From: Methylocystis sp. B8
Lineage (GTDB): Bacteria; Pseudomonadota; Alphaproteobacteria; Rhizobiales; Beijerinckiaceae
Direction of reading: 5' to 3'
Assembly: GCF_005771425.1 (NCBI RefSeq)
Contig: NZ_VBTZ01000013.1
Coordinates: forward strand, 1 to 64,000
DNA length: 64,000 nucleotides
Shown: piece by piece, positions 44,570-53,244 of the stretch
Numbering within the stretch: the first letter of the stretch is position 1
How the letters are laid out: every line of letters starts with the position of its first letter
Translations under genes and position numbers: made by a program
Notes under the pieces: model-generated
The model's input: the letters and a program-made list of their open reading frames with translations, nothing else
Told to the model about the DNA's origin: nothing
The model's database searches: none

Positions 44570-45276
44570 AGCCTGTCCTGGTGTTGCGCGCGGTCGAAGA
44601 CGCCGCGCGCACAGCGGAGAAACTCCGCGCGTTGGGCGTGACGTCCGTGCTATCGCCCGTGTTGGAAATCGTTCCGACCGGCGCAAAAATTCCAGCAGGG
44701 AAATATGACGCGGCGCTCGTTTCGAGCGCCAAGGGCGTTGAACTATCCGACGACGACACGGAAGCGTTCAAGACTTTGCCCGTTCACGCCATCGGCGCGA
44801 AAACGGCGGAGGCCGCGCGCGCGCGCGGCTGGCGCCCTGATATCGTCGCCGGAAGCGCCGAAGCGATCCTGCCGCTGCTGCTGGCGCGCTATCCGCGGCC
44901 CGCGCGCTTCCTATATCTCGCAGGATGCGATCGCCAGTCGACGCTGGAGGCTGGGCTATGCGCCTCCGGCCATGAGGTTATAGCGGTCGAGGTTTATGAA
45001 GCCCGCGCGGCTCAGGCGCTTGCGCCCGAGGCCGTCGCCGCCCTTGCGGCAAACAGGATCGACGCCGCCCTGCACTATTCTCGACGCAGCGCCGAGATTT
45101 TTCTGACGCTCGCGCGAGCCCTGGGAATTATCGAACAGATTCGAATCGTCTCACATTTCGCCTTGTCAGAAGAGGTTGCGAAACCGCTCTTGCGCGAGGG
45201 TTTTGCGAATGTAAGCGTCGCCGAACGGCCAGACGAAGAGCATTTATTGGCGTTGCTCGCGAAACGCGAACATTGA
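44566..45276 (+). CDS. hemD: Uroporphyrinogen-III synthase
   Basis: Cyclises hydroxymethylbilane to uroporphyrinogen III, the branch point to heme and siroheme. 236 residues of weakly conserved HemD fold, with FLYLAGCDRQSTLEAGL and VYEARAAQALAPEAV as the clearest pieces. GTG start overlapping the hemC stop. The cysG gene 3 kb away uses its product. Confidence 0.88.
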   Translation: MKPVLVLRAVEDAARTAEKLRALGVTSVLSPVLEIVPTGAKIPAGKYDAALVSSAKGVELSDDDTEAFKTLPVHAIGAKTAEAARARGWRPDIVAGSAEAILPLLLARYPRPARFLYLAGCDRQSTLEAGLCASGHEVIAVEVYEARAAQALAPEAVAALAANRIDAALHYSRRSAEIFLTLARALGIIEQIRIVSHFALSEEVAKPLLREGFANVSVAERPDEEHLLALLAKREH

Positions 45277-45322
45277 GCGTTGCACAGCAATGCAATGACA
45301 AAGCCAAATAGGGAGACGACCC

Positions 45323-45802
45323 ATGTTTCGATCAACGCTCGCTTCAATCCTGCTTTTGATTGCCGCCGCGACAGCCGCTCCTTCCTTGGCCCATGCGGAG
45401 AACCTTGTCGCGCGTTGCGCAAAAGTCGGCGATGACGACAAGGCGAAGCCCATTCCCGCAACGATCGTTCCAAAAGCGCGCGAACTCTTCGGCTTTTCGC
45501 CGCAAACGCCGAACGCCATTATTCGCAAAGGGACGAGCTATCGCTGCATGGGCGGCAAGGCCTTGCTCTGTAACGTCGGCGCGAATCTCGTCTGCGGCAA
45601 GGCGAACGCGGCGCAAAGCCTGCCGGGCGCCACGGCGTTCTGCAAACAGAATCCCGGCTCGGACGTCGTTCCGATGGCGGCCACGGGTCACGACACGATT
45701 TACGAATGGAAATGCGTCGGGCCGAATGCGCAGATCGTGCGCCAAGTCGTCAATGTCGACCCGCGCGGCTTTATCGCCGAGAACTGGAAGCCGCTCGATT
45801 AA
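45323..45802 (+). CDS. Uncharacterised secreted protein
   Basis: 159 residues. Signal peptide ending about AHAEN (residue 25), then a soluble domain with six cysteines, including SYRCMGGKALLCNVGANLVCGKANAAQ, which looks like a disulfide-bonded periplasmic module found in Hyphomicrobiales. No catalytic motif is recognised. The ATG has GGGAG seven bases upstream; it follows hemD by 46 bases. Confidence 0.75.
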   Translation: MFRSTLASILLLIAAATAAPSLAHAENLVARCAKVGDDDKAKPIPATIVPKARELFGFSPQTPNAIIRKGTSYRCMGGKALLCNVGANLVCGKANAAQSLPGATAFCKQNPGSDVVPMAATGHDTIYEWKCVGPNAQIVRQVVNVDPRGFIAENWKPLD

Positions 45803-45805
45803 TTC

Positions 45806-46990
45806 TCACCGCTCGCCGAAGCGCGCGTAAAGCTCCTTCGACAGCTCTTTGAGCGCATCATCGGCTTTCGTCCCGCCGATATTCGTCGTCATCGCTATGG
45901 CCAGGTCTAATTTAGGCTGCAGCAGAAGATAGGCGACGTTCATTTCGTTCGAGCCGCCATGAAAGAGGAAAGGCTCGTGCGCGAAGGGCAATTGCACCGT
46001 GACCCAGCCGAAGCCATAGCCGCCGAAGGAAGGCGTTCCAGGCGCGGCGTCGGGCTTCGGCGGCATGTCGACGACTTTCGTGTGGAGCTTGCTCAGCGTC
46101 TCCTTCGAGACCAGCGCCGGCCCTCTCTTGCCCTCTCCCGCATTCCATGAGGCCCATTTGGCGAGATCGAGGATGGAGAGATGAACCGTCCCCGCCGGCC
46201 CCATGATCTCGGGATTGTCGCCATTGGGCCCAGCCAGCATCGGCTTTGGGCCTTCGGGAAGCGGAATGTGGCCGAGCGGCGCGTCGATCCTGCCGAGGCT
46301 CGACTGCGGGCCGAAGCCTGCGCTCTTCAACCCGAGCGGATCGAAGATGCGCGTCGCGACAAGCTCCTCCCAGGTCTTGCCGCTTGCTTTCTCCAAAATC
46401 GCGCCCGCGAGAATGTAGCCCATATTCGCATAGGCGAATTTTTCGCCGGGCTTCGACTGCAAAGGTTGCGCGACCAACTGCTTGACGAGCCAATAGCGCA
46501 ATTCGTCGAGATTCTTCTTCTGTTGCGCGAAAGACTCCCAAAGAAGTTTGTCATGCGCGTCATTGTCGCTCGGGATGCCGCTTGTGTGCGAGAGAAGCTG
46601 TTCGAGCGTCACGCCTTTCACATCGGCGTTCATGCCTCCCGCAAGCTCGGGAAAGGCCTCGGCGACGGTCGTGTTCCAGCGCAGCTTGCCGCTTTCGACC
46701 AGCATCGCGGCGAGCAGCGCGGTCATCGCCTTTGTATCCGAGCCAATGTGAAAGCGGTCGTCGATGGTCACGCGCTCATTGCCGCCCGCACGACGCAGGC
46801 CGACGGCGCCGGAGGCGACGATCTTGCCGTTTTTCACGACCGCCGCCGCAAGCGCGGGAAGGCCATAGCGCGCCAGATAGGGTTGCAACATGGCGTCGAG
46901 CGAAACGCGCGCCCGACTCGCCGCATGCGCGCTCATCGTCAAGGGTGAGCCGATCGCGAGCAGCGTGAAAAGCATTTTGAGCGCGCGCAT
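45806..46990 (-). CDS. Beta-lactamase family serine hydrolase
   Basis: 394 residues, exported (N-terminal LFTLLAIGSPLTMSAHAA). Class C-like motifs: S84-D-T-K87 nucleophile, Y187-A-N189 and a late FHGG. Members include esterases and D-amino-peptidases, so beta-lactam hydrolysis is not implied. GGAGACGTC ribosome site before the ATG. It converges with the preceding small secreted protein gene. Confidence 0.9.
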   Translation of the reverse strand: MRALKMLFTLLAIGSPLTMSAHAASRARVSLDAMLQPYLARYGLPALAAAVVKNGKIVASGAVGLRRAGGNERVTIDDRFHIGSDTKAMTALLAAMLVESGKLRWNTTVAEAFPELAGGMNADVKGVTLEQLLSHTSGIPSDNDAHDKLLWESFAQQKKNLDELRYWLVKQLVAQPLQSKPGEKFAYANMGYILAGAILEKASGKTWEELVATRIFDPLGLKSAGFGPQSSLGRIDAPLGHIPLPEGPKPMLAGPNGDNPEIMGPAGTVHLSILDLAKWASWNAGEGKRGPALVSKETLSKLHTKVVDMPPKPDAAPGTPSFGGYGFGWVTVQLPFAHEPFLFHGGSNEMNVAYLLLQPKLDLAIAMTTNIGGTKADDALKELSKELYARFGER

Positions 46991-47049
46991 GACGTCTCCA
47001 TTGCCACATATCTTTATTCTGGATTCGATTAAGCAGTTCGGTTGACGTC

Positions 47050-47116
47050 GTCATTCCCGACATGCCGAAGCCTTGATCGAGAATCCGGTCGCGCGCAAGC
47101 GCGCGTCGGGAATGAC
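47050..47116. repeat. Palindromic element between the serine hydrolase and cysG
   Basis: GTCATTCCCGAC at 47050-47061 is matched by its exact inverse GTCGGGAATGAC at 47105-47116, with an inner GCGCGCAAGCGCGC palindrome at 47091-47104. This is the form of dispersed REP-like elements in many alphaproteobacteria, but only one copy is in the window. It lies in the 189-base gap between two minus-strand genes. Confidence 0.6.
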
Positions 47117-47179
47117 AAACCCGCAAGGACGAACATCAAATCGGATGGATGCAAGAGCAATTGTTGCGCAAAGTCGCCC

Positions 47180-48589
47180 TTATAGCCCCGCAAGGGCCCA
47201 GCCGATGAGCACCATCACGGGACCGACTAACGTCTCTCCCGCGACCTTTCCAGGCAAATCCGCGATCGTGCCTTTGACCACCCGCTCCTGTGGCGTCGAA
47301 GCGCGTTCAATGAGGAATGCAGGCGTATCATGCGACATGCCCTCCTGCAGCAAGCGGCGCGACAATTCCGGCAGCGTGCGGTTGCCCATATAGACCGCAG
47401 TCGTGGCGCGTTCGTCAGCAAGCGCCCCCCAATCGAAATCTTCAGGAAACTCGCCGTCCTTCGTATGGGCGGTGATGAATTGCAGGCGCCGGGCCGTCTC
47501 GCGGCTCGTTAGCGAAGCGCCAATCGCGGCGCCGCCGGCGCAGGCGGCGGTTACGCCAGGCACGATCTCTATCGAGAAGCCTGCCTGGCGCAAGGCGGCG
47601 ATCTCTTCATTGGCGCGGCCAAAGATCAGAGGATCCCCGCCTTTCAGCCGCACGACGTTCTTGCCCTCGCGCGCAAGATTGACGAGCAGAGCGCTGATTT
47701 CCTCCTGGCGCACCGATGGCGCATAGCCGCGCTTCCCGACGTTGATCCGTGTCGCTTCGCGGCGGGCGAAATCGAGAATGCTTGCCGGAACGAGATCGTC
47801 GAAGAGCACGACATCGGCGCCGGCGAGCGCGCGCATGCCTTTCAGCGTGAGCAGCTCCGGGTCGCCGGGCCCTGCTCCGACCATTGTTACGCGTCCGCGC
47901 GCCGTAGCCTCGGCGCCGGCGCGCGCTTCCTCAAGCAGCGCCGCGCGATCTTCGACTTGCGGCGCCCGTTCGATTTCGCGAAAGGCGAGCCGCGTAAATC
48001 GTCGCCAGAAATCGCGTCGGGCGAGAAAATCGAGTCCGGACGCGCGCACGAGCGGCCGCCAGACCTGAGCCGCGCGCGCCCAGGCTTGAAATGTGGCGGG
48101 CACGAGCGTCTCGATTCGGCCCCGAACGGCCTGCGCGAAAACCGGCGACGCCCCGCCCGTCGAAACGCCGATCACGAGCGGCGAACGGTTGACGATGGCG
48201 CCCATGGTGAAATCGCTGAGCGCGGGGCGATCCGTGAGATTAAGGGGCACGCCGGCCGCGTGCGCCCATTCATGCGTCTTCTGAGCGAGAGCGTCATCCT
48301 CAATCGCGCCAAGCGCCATCGCCGCGCCGATGAAATCTTTGGGCGCGATGTCGCGCGCATGAAGGGAGACGTTGTCACGCGCTTGCGCAATCTCTCGAAG
48401 CTTGTCGCAAGGCGCATGAGCGAAGACGTCGACCTGCGCGCCCGTCGCCGCCGCGAGATCGACCTTCCAGGCCGCCGCCTCGCCGCCCCCCACGATAAGC
48501 ACGCGTCGGCCGGCAAGCGCATAGAACACCGGCAGAGTCGCCAGCGGCTGCATCAAATCGGCGGATATTTCGTCGGGTTTGCGGGTCAC
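47180..48589 (-). CDS. cysG: Siroheme synthase (multifunctional)
   Basis: Makes siroheme from uroporphyrinogen III for sulfite and nitrite reductases. 469 residues: an N-terminal NAD-binding dehydrogenase/ferrochelatase part (RRVLIVGGGEAAAWK, then AIVNRSPLVIGVSTGGASPV) and a C-terminal methyltransferase beginning VGAGPGDPELLTLKGMRAL with KGGDPLIFGR. The start is a GTG at 48587-48589 with AGGA four bases upstream; an ATG twelve codons in is possible. Cysteine and sulfur metabolism genes are nearby (cysK at 26.8 kb). Confidence 0.95.
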   Translation of the reverse strand: MTRKPDEISADLMQPLATLPVFYALAGRRVLIVGGGEAAAWKVDLAAATGAQVDVFAHAPCDKLREIAQARDNVSLHARDIAPKDFIGAAMALGAIEDDALAQKTHEWAHAAGVPLNLTDRPALSDFTMGAIVNRSPLVIGVSTGGASPVFAQAVRGRIETLVPATFQAWARAAQVWRPLVRASGLDFLARRDFWRRFTRLAFREIERAPQVEDRAALLEEARAGAEATARGRVTMVGAGPGDPELLTLKGMRALAGADVVLFDDLVPASILDFARREATRINVGKRGYAPSVRQEEISALLVNLAREGKNVVRLKGGDPLIFGRANEEIAALRQAGFSIEIVPGVTAACAGGAAIGASLTSRETARRLQFITAHTKDGEFPEDFDWGALADERATTAVYMGNRTLPELSRRLLQEGMSHDTPAFLIERASTPQERVVKGTIADLPGKVAGETLVGPVMVLIGWALAGL

Positions 48590-48706
48590 GGCGTCCTAGG
48601 TGCAGTCCTGGCAGGCTCGGCGCAAGAGCGTCAGCGATATTTGCTCGCTTCTGCGGAACGCTGCTTCATTAGAACAGCAAAAAACCGCCATTACGATTTC
48701 TGCAAC

Positions 48707-48734
48707 AAAAAGGCGGCCCTGAAACAGGGCCGCC
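48707..48734 (-). terminator. Intrinsic terminator after the cytochrome c gene
   Basis: On the minus strand GGCGGCCCT and AGGGCCGCC close a five-base loop and are followed by TTTTT. It lies 28 bases past the cytochrome c stop codon. Confidence 0.9.
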
Positions 48735-48761
48735 AAAATCGTCGTTTGATGAGAAGCGCGC

Positions 48762-49160
48762 TTACTTCTTTTTGCCGTCCGCGCCGAATTGAGAGAGGTA
48801 GGCCCACACATTCTCCTCGTCGCCCTCGCTGGGCAGACCCTGGAAGATCATCTTGGTGCCAGGGACCTTGGCCTTCGGATTCTTGATGAACTCCTTGAAG
48901 GTTGCCTCGTCCCACGTAATGCCGGAGCTCTTCATCGGCTCCGAATAGCTGTAGTCCGGCGCACTTCCGGCCTTGCGTCCATCAATGCCGTTCAACTGCG
49001 GACCAATGGCGTTTTTGGCGGTCTCTCCGACCTGGTGGCAGGCTTTGCACTTCGCGAAGACCTTCTCGCCCGCAGCGGCGTCGCCAGCGGCGTAAGCCTG
49101 GCCGGCGGAAGCGGCGAAAGCGACGCTCGCGGCGAACGTCAGCAGGGAAATCGTCTTCAT
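48762..49160 (-). CDS. Cytochrome c family protein (class I, c2-like)
   Basis: 132 residues: signal peptide ending near AYA-AGDAA (about residue 25), heme attachment C38-K-A-C41-H42, GPQLNG and the axial methionine about M104 in VPGTKMIFQG, then VWAYLSQF. A periplasmic single-heme electron carrier. ATG at 49158-49160 with GAGGAAC upstream; the longer frame is rejected. Ends before a strong terminator, so it is probably monocistronic. Confidence 0.93.
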   Translation of the reverse strand: MKTISLLTFAASVAFAASAGQAYAAGDAAAGEKVFAKCKACHQVGETAKNAIGPQLNGIDGRKAGSAPDYSYSEPMKSSGITWDEATFKEFIKNPKAKVPGTKMIFQGLPSEGDEENVWAYLSQFGADGKKK

Positions 49161-49363
49161 CCTTGTTCCTCTCCTCTTCCCGGCGTTCGCGTCGCGCCCG
49201 CCCTTCTTAAAATGCGCCTGCCCAATTGGTGGCGCCTCTCGGCGCTCTTTAGACCATTTGGAAACTACAACGAAGCCGCCGTCCAAGACAATACGCCAGA
49301 GTTCACGTTCAGCTTGCTCACAAACTTTACGCGAAACGCGTGAACGCGGCCTGAACCTAAGGC

Positions 49364-49987
49364 TCAGGTGACGCGCCGAAGCGTGAGATTGACGCGGGCT
49401 CCGAACGGCGCAAGGGCCGGCGGCATAAGCGTGGCGATCATCGGCAAAATTCTGTCGACGCCATGGTAGCGCATCCTCGCCGGTCCCGAGAGCACGAGCG
49501 CGTCTCCGGACGCCAGCGCGAAGGCGATCGCGGGATCGCCGCGGCGCGTTCCGCCAAGTCTGAAGCGGCAGTCGGCGCCAAGCGATATGGAGAGGATCGG
49601 CGCGCCGAAATCAGCCTCATCCTTGTCCTGGTGAAGGCCCATGCGCGCCTTTTCGTCATAGACGTTCACGAGGCAGGCTTCGGGCGGCTTGGGATAGCGC
49701 GTGAGTTCGTTCCAGAGATATAAGAGGCGTGGCGGCATCGCCGGCCAAGGATCGCCTGTCGTGGGGTGCTGAGCCTCGTAGCGATAGCCCCGCTCCTTGT
49801 CGCTGACCCAGCCAAGAACGCCGCAATTCGTCATGCGCACCGACATGGGCGCGCCGGTCTTTGGCATGGTCGAGACATAGAGCGGCGCAGCGGCGATGAC
49901 TCCCGCTATCTCTTCAGCCAAAGCGGTTTGCTCCGCTTTGTCGAGAAAGCCGGCGTAGTGGAACGCGCCAGGCACGATTTCAGACAT
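49364..49987 (-). CDS. alkB: Alpha-ketoglutarate-dependent dioxygenase AlkB
   Basis: Repairs alkylated bases by oxidative demethylation. 207 residues. The iron triad is H-x-D in LHQDKDE plus the distal histidine in MRYHGVDRI, and the 2-oxoglutarate arginine in RVNLTLRRV. Length and motifs fit bacterial AlkB. Sits after gpmA and dapB on the minus strand, a common neighbourhood in Hyphomicrobiales. Confidence 0.93.
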   Translation of the reverse strand: MSEIVPGAFHYAGFLDKAEQTALAEEIAGVIAAAPLYVSTMPKTGAPMSVRMTNCGVLGWVSDKERGYRYEAQHPTTGDPWPAMPPRLLYLWNELTRYPKPPEACLVNVYDEKARMGLHQDKDEADFGAPILSISLGADCRFRLGGTRRGDPAIAFALASGDALVLSGPARMRYHGVDRILPMIATLMPPALAPFGARVNLTLRRVT

Positions 49988-50020
49988 GACTCGAGATGTG
50001 GCGCCGAAGCGGCTGCGGCG

Positions 50021-50638
50021 CTAGCCCAGCACCGTCTTGGACGCGACAGTGGAATCGGCGTTCAGCTGATAGATGATCGGGACGCCCGTCGCGAGCTCCA
50101 ATGTCGTGACCGACTCGGGCGTCATCTGCTCCAACACCATGCAAAGCGCGCGTAGCGAATTGCCATGCGCGGCGACAAGAACGCGTTCGCCGCGCATCAC
50201 CGGCGGCAGAATACGCTGGACATAGAACGGCACCACGCGCGCAACCGTGTCCTTGAGGCTCTCGCCCCCCGGCGGCGGCACATCATAGGAGCGCCGCCAT
50301 AGGCGCACTTGCTCCTCGCCCCATTTGTCGCGCGCCTCATCCTTGTTGAGGCCCGAGAGATCGCCGTAGTGGCGCTCGTTCAGCGCACGGTCCTTGATCG
50401 TCGGGACGTTTGGCTGGCCGAGCTCTTCGAAAATGAGATCGATTGTGTGTTGCGCCCGCACCAGAGCGGAGGTGAAGCCGACGCTGAACAGAATGTCGAG
50501 TTTCTTCAACTCGCGACCCGCTCGGCGCGCCTCTTCAACGCCGAGCGGCGTAAGGTCTGGGTTTTTCCATCCGGTGAAGAGATTCTTGGCGTTCCATTCG
50601 CTTTGGCCGTGTCGAACCAGAACGAGAGTGCGATTCAT
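50021..50638 (-). CDS. gpmA: 2,3-bisphosphoglycerate-dependent phosphoglycerate mutase
   Basis: Interconverts 3- and 2-phosphoglycerate. 205 residues, the short alphaproteobacterial form (E. coli GpmA is ~250). [18 protein letters not shown] carries the phospho-histidine, [16 protein letters not shown] the catalytic Glu/His and [11 protein letters not shown] the second histidine. No strong ribosome site, but the ATG gives the standard N-terminus. Follows dapB by 21 bases. Confidence 0.95.
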   Translation of the reverse strand: MNRTLVLVRHGQSEWNAKNLFTGWKNPDLTPLGVEEARRAGRELKKLDILFSVGFTSALVRAQHTIDLIFEELGQPNVPTIKDRALNERHYGDLSGLNKDEARDKWGEEQVRLWRRSYDVPPPGGESLKDTVARVVPFYVQRILPPVMRGERVLVAAHGNSLRALCMVLEQMTPESVTTLELATGVPIIYQLNADSTVASKTVLG

Positions 50639-50659
50639 GCTCGTAAACGCTCGTCGCTA

Positions 50660-51466
50660 TCAGGCGCCGGAAAGGCCAAGCACGTCGGCCATCGAATAGA
50701 GCCCGGGAGTTTTTCCGCGAGTCCAGAGCGCCGCGGCAAGCGCGCCGCGGGCAAACACGCCGCGATCCTCGGCGCGATGCGAAAGCTCGATGCGCTCGCC
50801 CGCCCCACCGAAGATCACCGTGTGATCGCCGACGACGGTGCCGCCGCGAAGGCTGGCGAAGCCGATCTCTCCGATCCGCCGGGGTCCGGTTAGCCCGGCG
50901 CGCCCCCGTGCGCTGTTCTCCGCAAGGTCGACGCCGCGCCCGTGCGCCACCGCCTCGCCGAGCAGCAGCGCTGTTCCAGAGGGCGCGTCAACCTTCAGGC
51001 GATGGTGCATCTCGACGATCTCTGCGTCCCACGCCGGTCCAAGCGCCCGGGCGGCGCGCTCGACAAGCACAGCGAGGAGATTGACGCCCAGGCTCATATT
51101 GCCGGATCGCACGATCGCGGTTTTCTGCGCGCACTTTGCGATGGCGGCGAGGTCTTCTTGAGACAATCCGGTCGTGCCGATGACGACGGCGATGTTCGCA
51201 TCCGCCGCCGCTTTCGCCATTTCGACGCTGGAGGCCGGCGCCGAGAAGTCGACAATTGCGTCAGCGTCGGCGAGGGCTGCCGCCACGTCGCTCGTGATCG
51301 GCACGCCGTTGGGCGTCGCGCCGCCGCTATCGGCGCCGAGCGCTGGCGCGCCGGGGCGTTCAAGGGCGGCCGTCAGGCGCACGCCCAAAGTATCGGGGAT
51401 GATGTGGGTCAGCATCCGGCCCATACGGCCCGCCGCGCCGACCACCACCAAACGCAATTCGTTCAT
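50660..51466 (-). CDS. dapB: 4-hydroxy-tetrahydrodipicolinate reductase
   Basis: Lysine and diaminopimelate pathway: reduces the dapA product with NAD(P)H. 268 residues. Nucleotide loop [12 protein letters not shown], catalytic [19 protein letters not shown], and [10 protein letters not shown] are all present. First gene of the dapB-gpmA-alkB run; ATG with GAGCGA upstream. Confidence 0.96.
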   Translation of the reverse strand: MNELRLVVVGAAGRMGRMLTHIIPDTLGVRLTAALERPGAPALGADSGGATPNGVPITSDVAAALADADAIVDFSAPASSVEMAKAAADANIAVVIGTTGLSQEDLAAIAKCAQKTAIVRSGNMSLGVNLLAVLVERAARALGPAWDAEIVEMHHRLKVDAPSGTALLLGEAVAHGRGVDLAENSARGRAGLTGPRRIGEIGFASLRGGTVVGDHTVIFGGAGERIELSHRAEDRGVFARGALAAALWTRGKTPGLYSMADVLGLSGA

Positions 51467-51601
51467 TCGCTCGCCCTCGCCCCCCGCGCTAGCGGCTTCG
51501 ATTCAGTTTTTGTAACGCGCCACCCCTATACAGGCGAGGCGGCGCGATGAGAAGCGCGCAGCTTTGGCCAGGCCTCCACCTACTGCCCGAAAGGGTAGCG
51601 G

Positions 51602-52147
51602 CTATTTTGCTTGGGGACGGAAGCTTTTAACCCGTGCGGGATCGGTCTCGATATAAGCCGCGCCTATCAGGTCGAGACAGTAGGGAACTGCGGGCATAAC
51701 GGCGTCGAGGCAGAGTTCGATCGCCCTTGGCTTGCCCGGCAAATTAATCACGAGGCACTTGCCGCGATGGGCGGCTAATTGTCGCGACAGAATAGCGGTT
51801 GGGGTCTGCGCGAGCGAGACTTGCCGCATCAATTCGCCAAAGCCCGGCAGTTCCCGCGGGCAGGCCGCAAGCGTCGCTTCGGGCGTGAGGTCGCGGGGGC
51901 TTGGGCCTGTGCCCCCCGTCGTGACGATGAGGTCGCAGCCGACGTTGTCGGCCAGGTCGATCAGGGTATCGCGCACGCTTTCAAAGCCGTCAGGGATGAT
52001 GCGCCGCTCGATGCGGAAAGGCGTCGTCAGCGCCGCGCGCAGATAGGCCTCAATCGCCGGACCGCTCTCGTCTTCATACACGCCCGCGCTGGCGCGGTCC
52101 GAGGCGGTGACGACGCCGATGATTGCGGCCCGGTTTTCAGCTGACAT
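51602..52147 (-). CDS. mogA: Molybdopterin adenylyltransferase
   Basis: Activates molybdopterin with AMP before Mo insertion. 181 residues with IGVVTASDRASAG, TTGGTGPSPRDLTPEA and INLPGKPRAIELCLDAVMPAVPYCL, the MogA/MoaB signature. The ATG at 52145-52147 has GGGAG nine bases upstream; an extra 21 bases in frame are rejected. MobA, MoaD and MoaE lie 20-23 kb to the left. Confidence 0.92.
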   Translation of the reverse strand: MSAENRAAIIGVVTASDRASAGVYEDESGPAIEAYLRAALTTPFRIERRIIPDGFESVRDTLIDLADNVGCDLIVTTGGTGPSPRDLTPEATLAACPRELPGFGELMRQVSLAQTPTAILSRQLAAHRGKCLVINLPGKPRAIELCLDAVMPAVPYCLDLIGAAYIETDPARVKSFRPQAK

Positions 52148-52487
52148 TGGCGAGTCTCCCGGCCGCATGTTTGCCGCGTCCGCTCGCCATTGTCACCCGG
52201 TTGTCCCGCAGCGCTTAAGCTAGATTAGTCTGCACATACGCTGTGCATAATGAAATCTACAAAAGCATGTTGCAACACAAGTCATAAGAACATTTAGATA
52301 ATTTCCAATAATATCTATGACAAACCAGCCGCACACGATTTGTTAACTCGTGTTCATATTTTGCCACATTTCAATATTAACGCTTTTATCTTCATCTCCA
52401 TTCACACGGATGGAAACTATGCGCTTGGCGAAACGAAATGTTCGTCGAGCGCCTTTCACGCACTATGCGTAAACGGAGCAATCCTGA
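52148..52487. other. AT-rich non-coding spacer upstream of the second RlpA-like gene
   Basis: 340 bases with no convincing frame. The part from about 52220 to 52420 is markedly AT-rich for this window, with several TATTAA and TAATA runs. It should hold promoters for mogA (left) and the RlpA-like gene (right). Confidence 0.5.
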
Positions 52488-52910
52488 ATGAAGCGTACCT
52501 GTGGCGTACTGACGATCCTTGGACTGATGTCCGCGCCTGCGCTGGCGCATCATGCCCATCACGCCTCCCGCCACTCTTGGCGTCACGCTGAGGCGTCTCA
52601 AGGCAAGGGCTTCACCGTCAACACGTCATTTTACGGCGGCGGCCCGCGCCGCTACGAACCCAACAGCCACACCGCCAATGGCGAAATCTTCAACATGTGG
52701 GACTTAACGGCCGCCCACCGCACCCTGCCGATGGGCACGCGGCTGCGTCTGACCTATGCCGGGCGCTCTGTAGTGGTGCGCATCAATGACCGCGGTCCGG
52801 CGGCCTGGACGGGGCGCAGCCTCGACGTCTCGCGCGGCGCCGCGGTTCAGCTCGGCCTGATCGAACGCGGCACCGGACAGGTGCATGTCGAGGTGCTCGG
52901 AAAGAGCTAA
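52488..52910 (+). CDS. Small RlpA-like double-psi beta-barrel protein
   Basis: 140 residues. A signal peptide (CGVLTILGLMSAPALA) is followed by a His-rich linker (HHAHHASRHSWRH) and a DPBB domain with TSFYGGGPRRYEPNSHTANGE, LPMGTRLRLTYAGRS, VRINDRGPAAWTGRSLDVS and LGLIERGTGQVHVEVL. Unlike the first RlpA it has no lipobox and nothing after the barrel. The NDRGP motif suggests a peptidoglycan-directed function. GGAG ribosome site and a strong terminator follow. Confidence 0.88.
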   Translation: MKRTCGVLTILGLMSAPALAHHAHHASRHSWRHAEASQGKGFTVNTSFYGGGPRRYEPNSHTANGEIFNMWDLTAAHRTLPMGTRLRLTYAGRSVVVRINDRGPAAWTGRSLDVSRGAAVQLGLIERGTGQVHVEVLGKS

Positions 52911-52924
52911 TTTTCTCAAAAAGC

Positions 52925-52950
52925 AAACGCCCGGCTTCGGCCGGGCGTTT
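52925..52950 (+). terminator. Intrinsic terminator after the RlpA-like gene
   Basis: AAACGCCCGGC and GCCGGGCGTTT form a perfect 11-base stem around a TTCG tetraloop, 14 bases after the stop, with the T run built into the right arm. Confidence 0.9.
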
Positions 52951-53244
52951 ATTGCGCGCCCCAAAATAATTGGAGGGCGCTGGCGCAGCCATTCGTATTG
53001 CAGCCATTCGTGCTAAAGCGGTTCGCGGACATTTGGCGCGGATGGCGCAGCCCGTTCACTTCTCCCGCCCGACATCAAATGGCCGCTGACGTGGCGGCAT
53101 GCGCCGATAGCGCTACCTAAATGTGCCCGCATCGCCCAGATTAATCTTTGGAGTTCGGCGTCTTCCAATTTCAAGGCGCCCGAACCCCGAGCCGTCGCGC
53201 GGGCGGAAGCTTTCACTGACAACTTGCTCCAATAGGGTGGCTGG

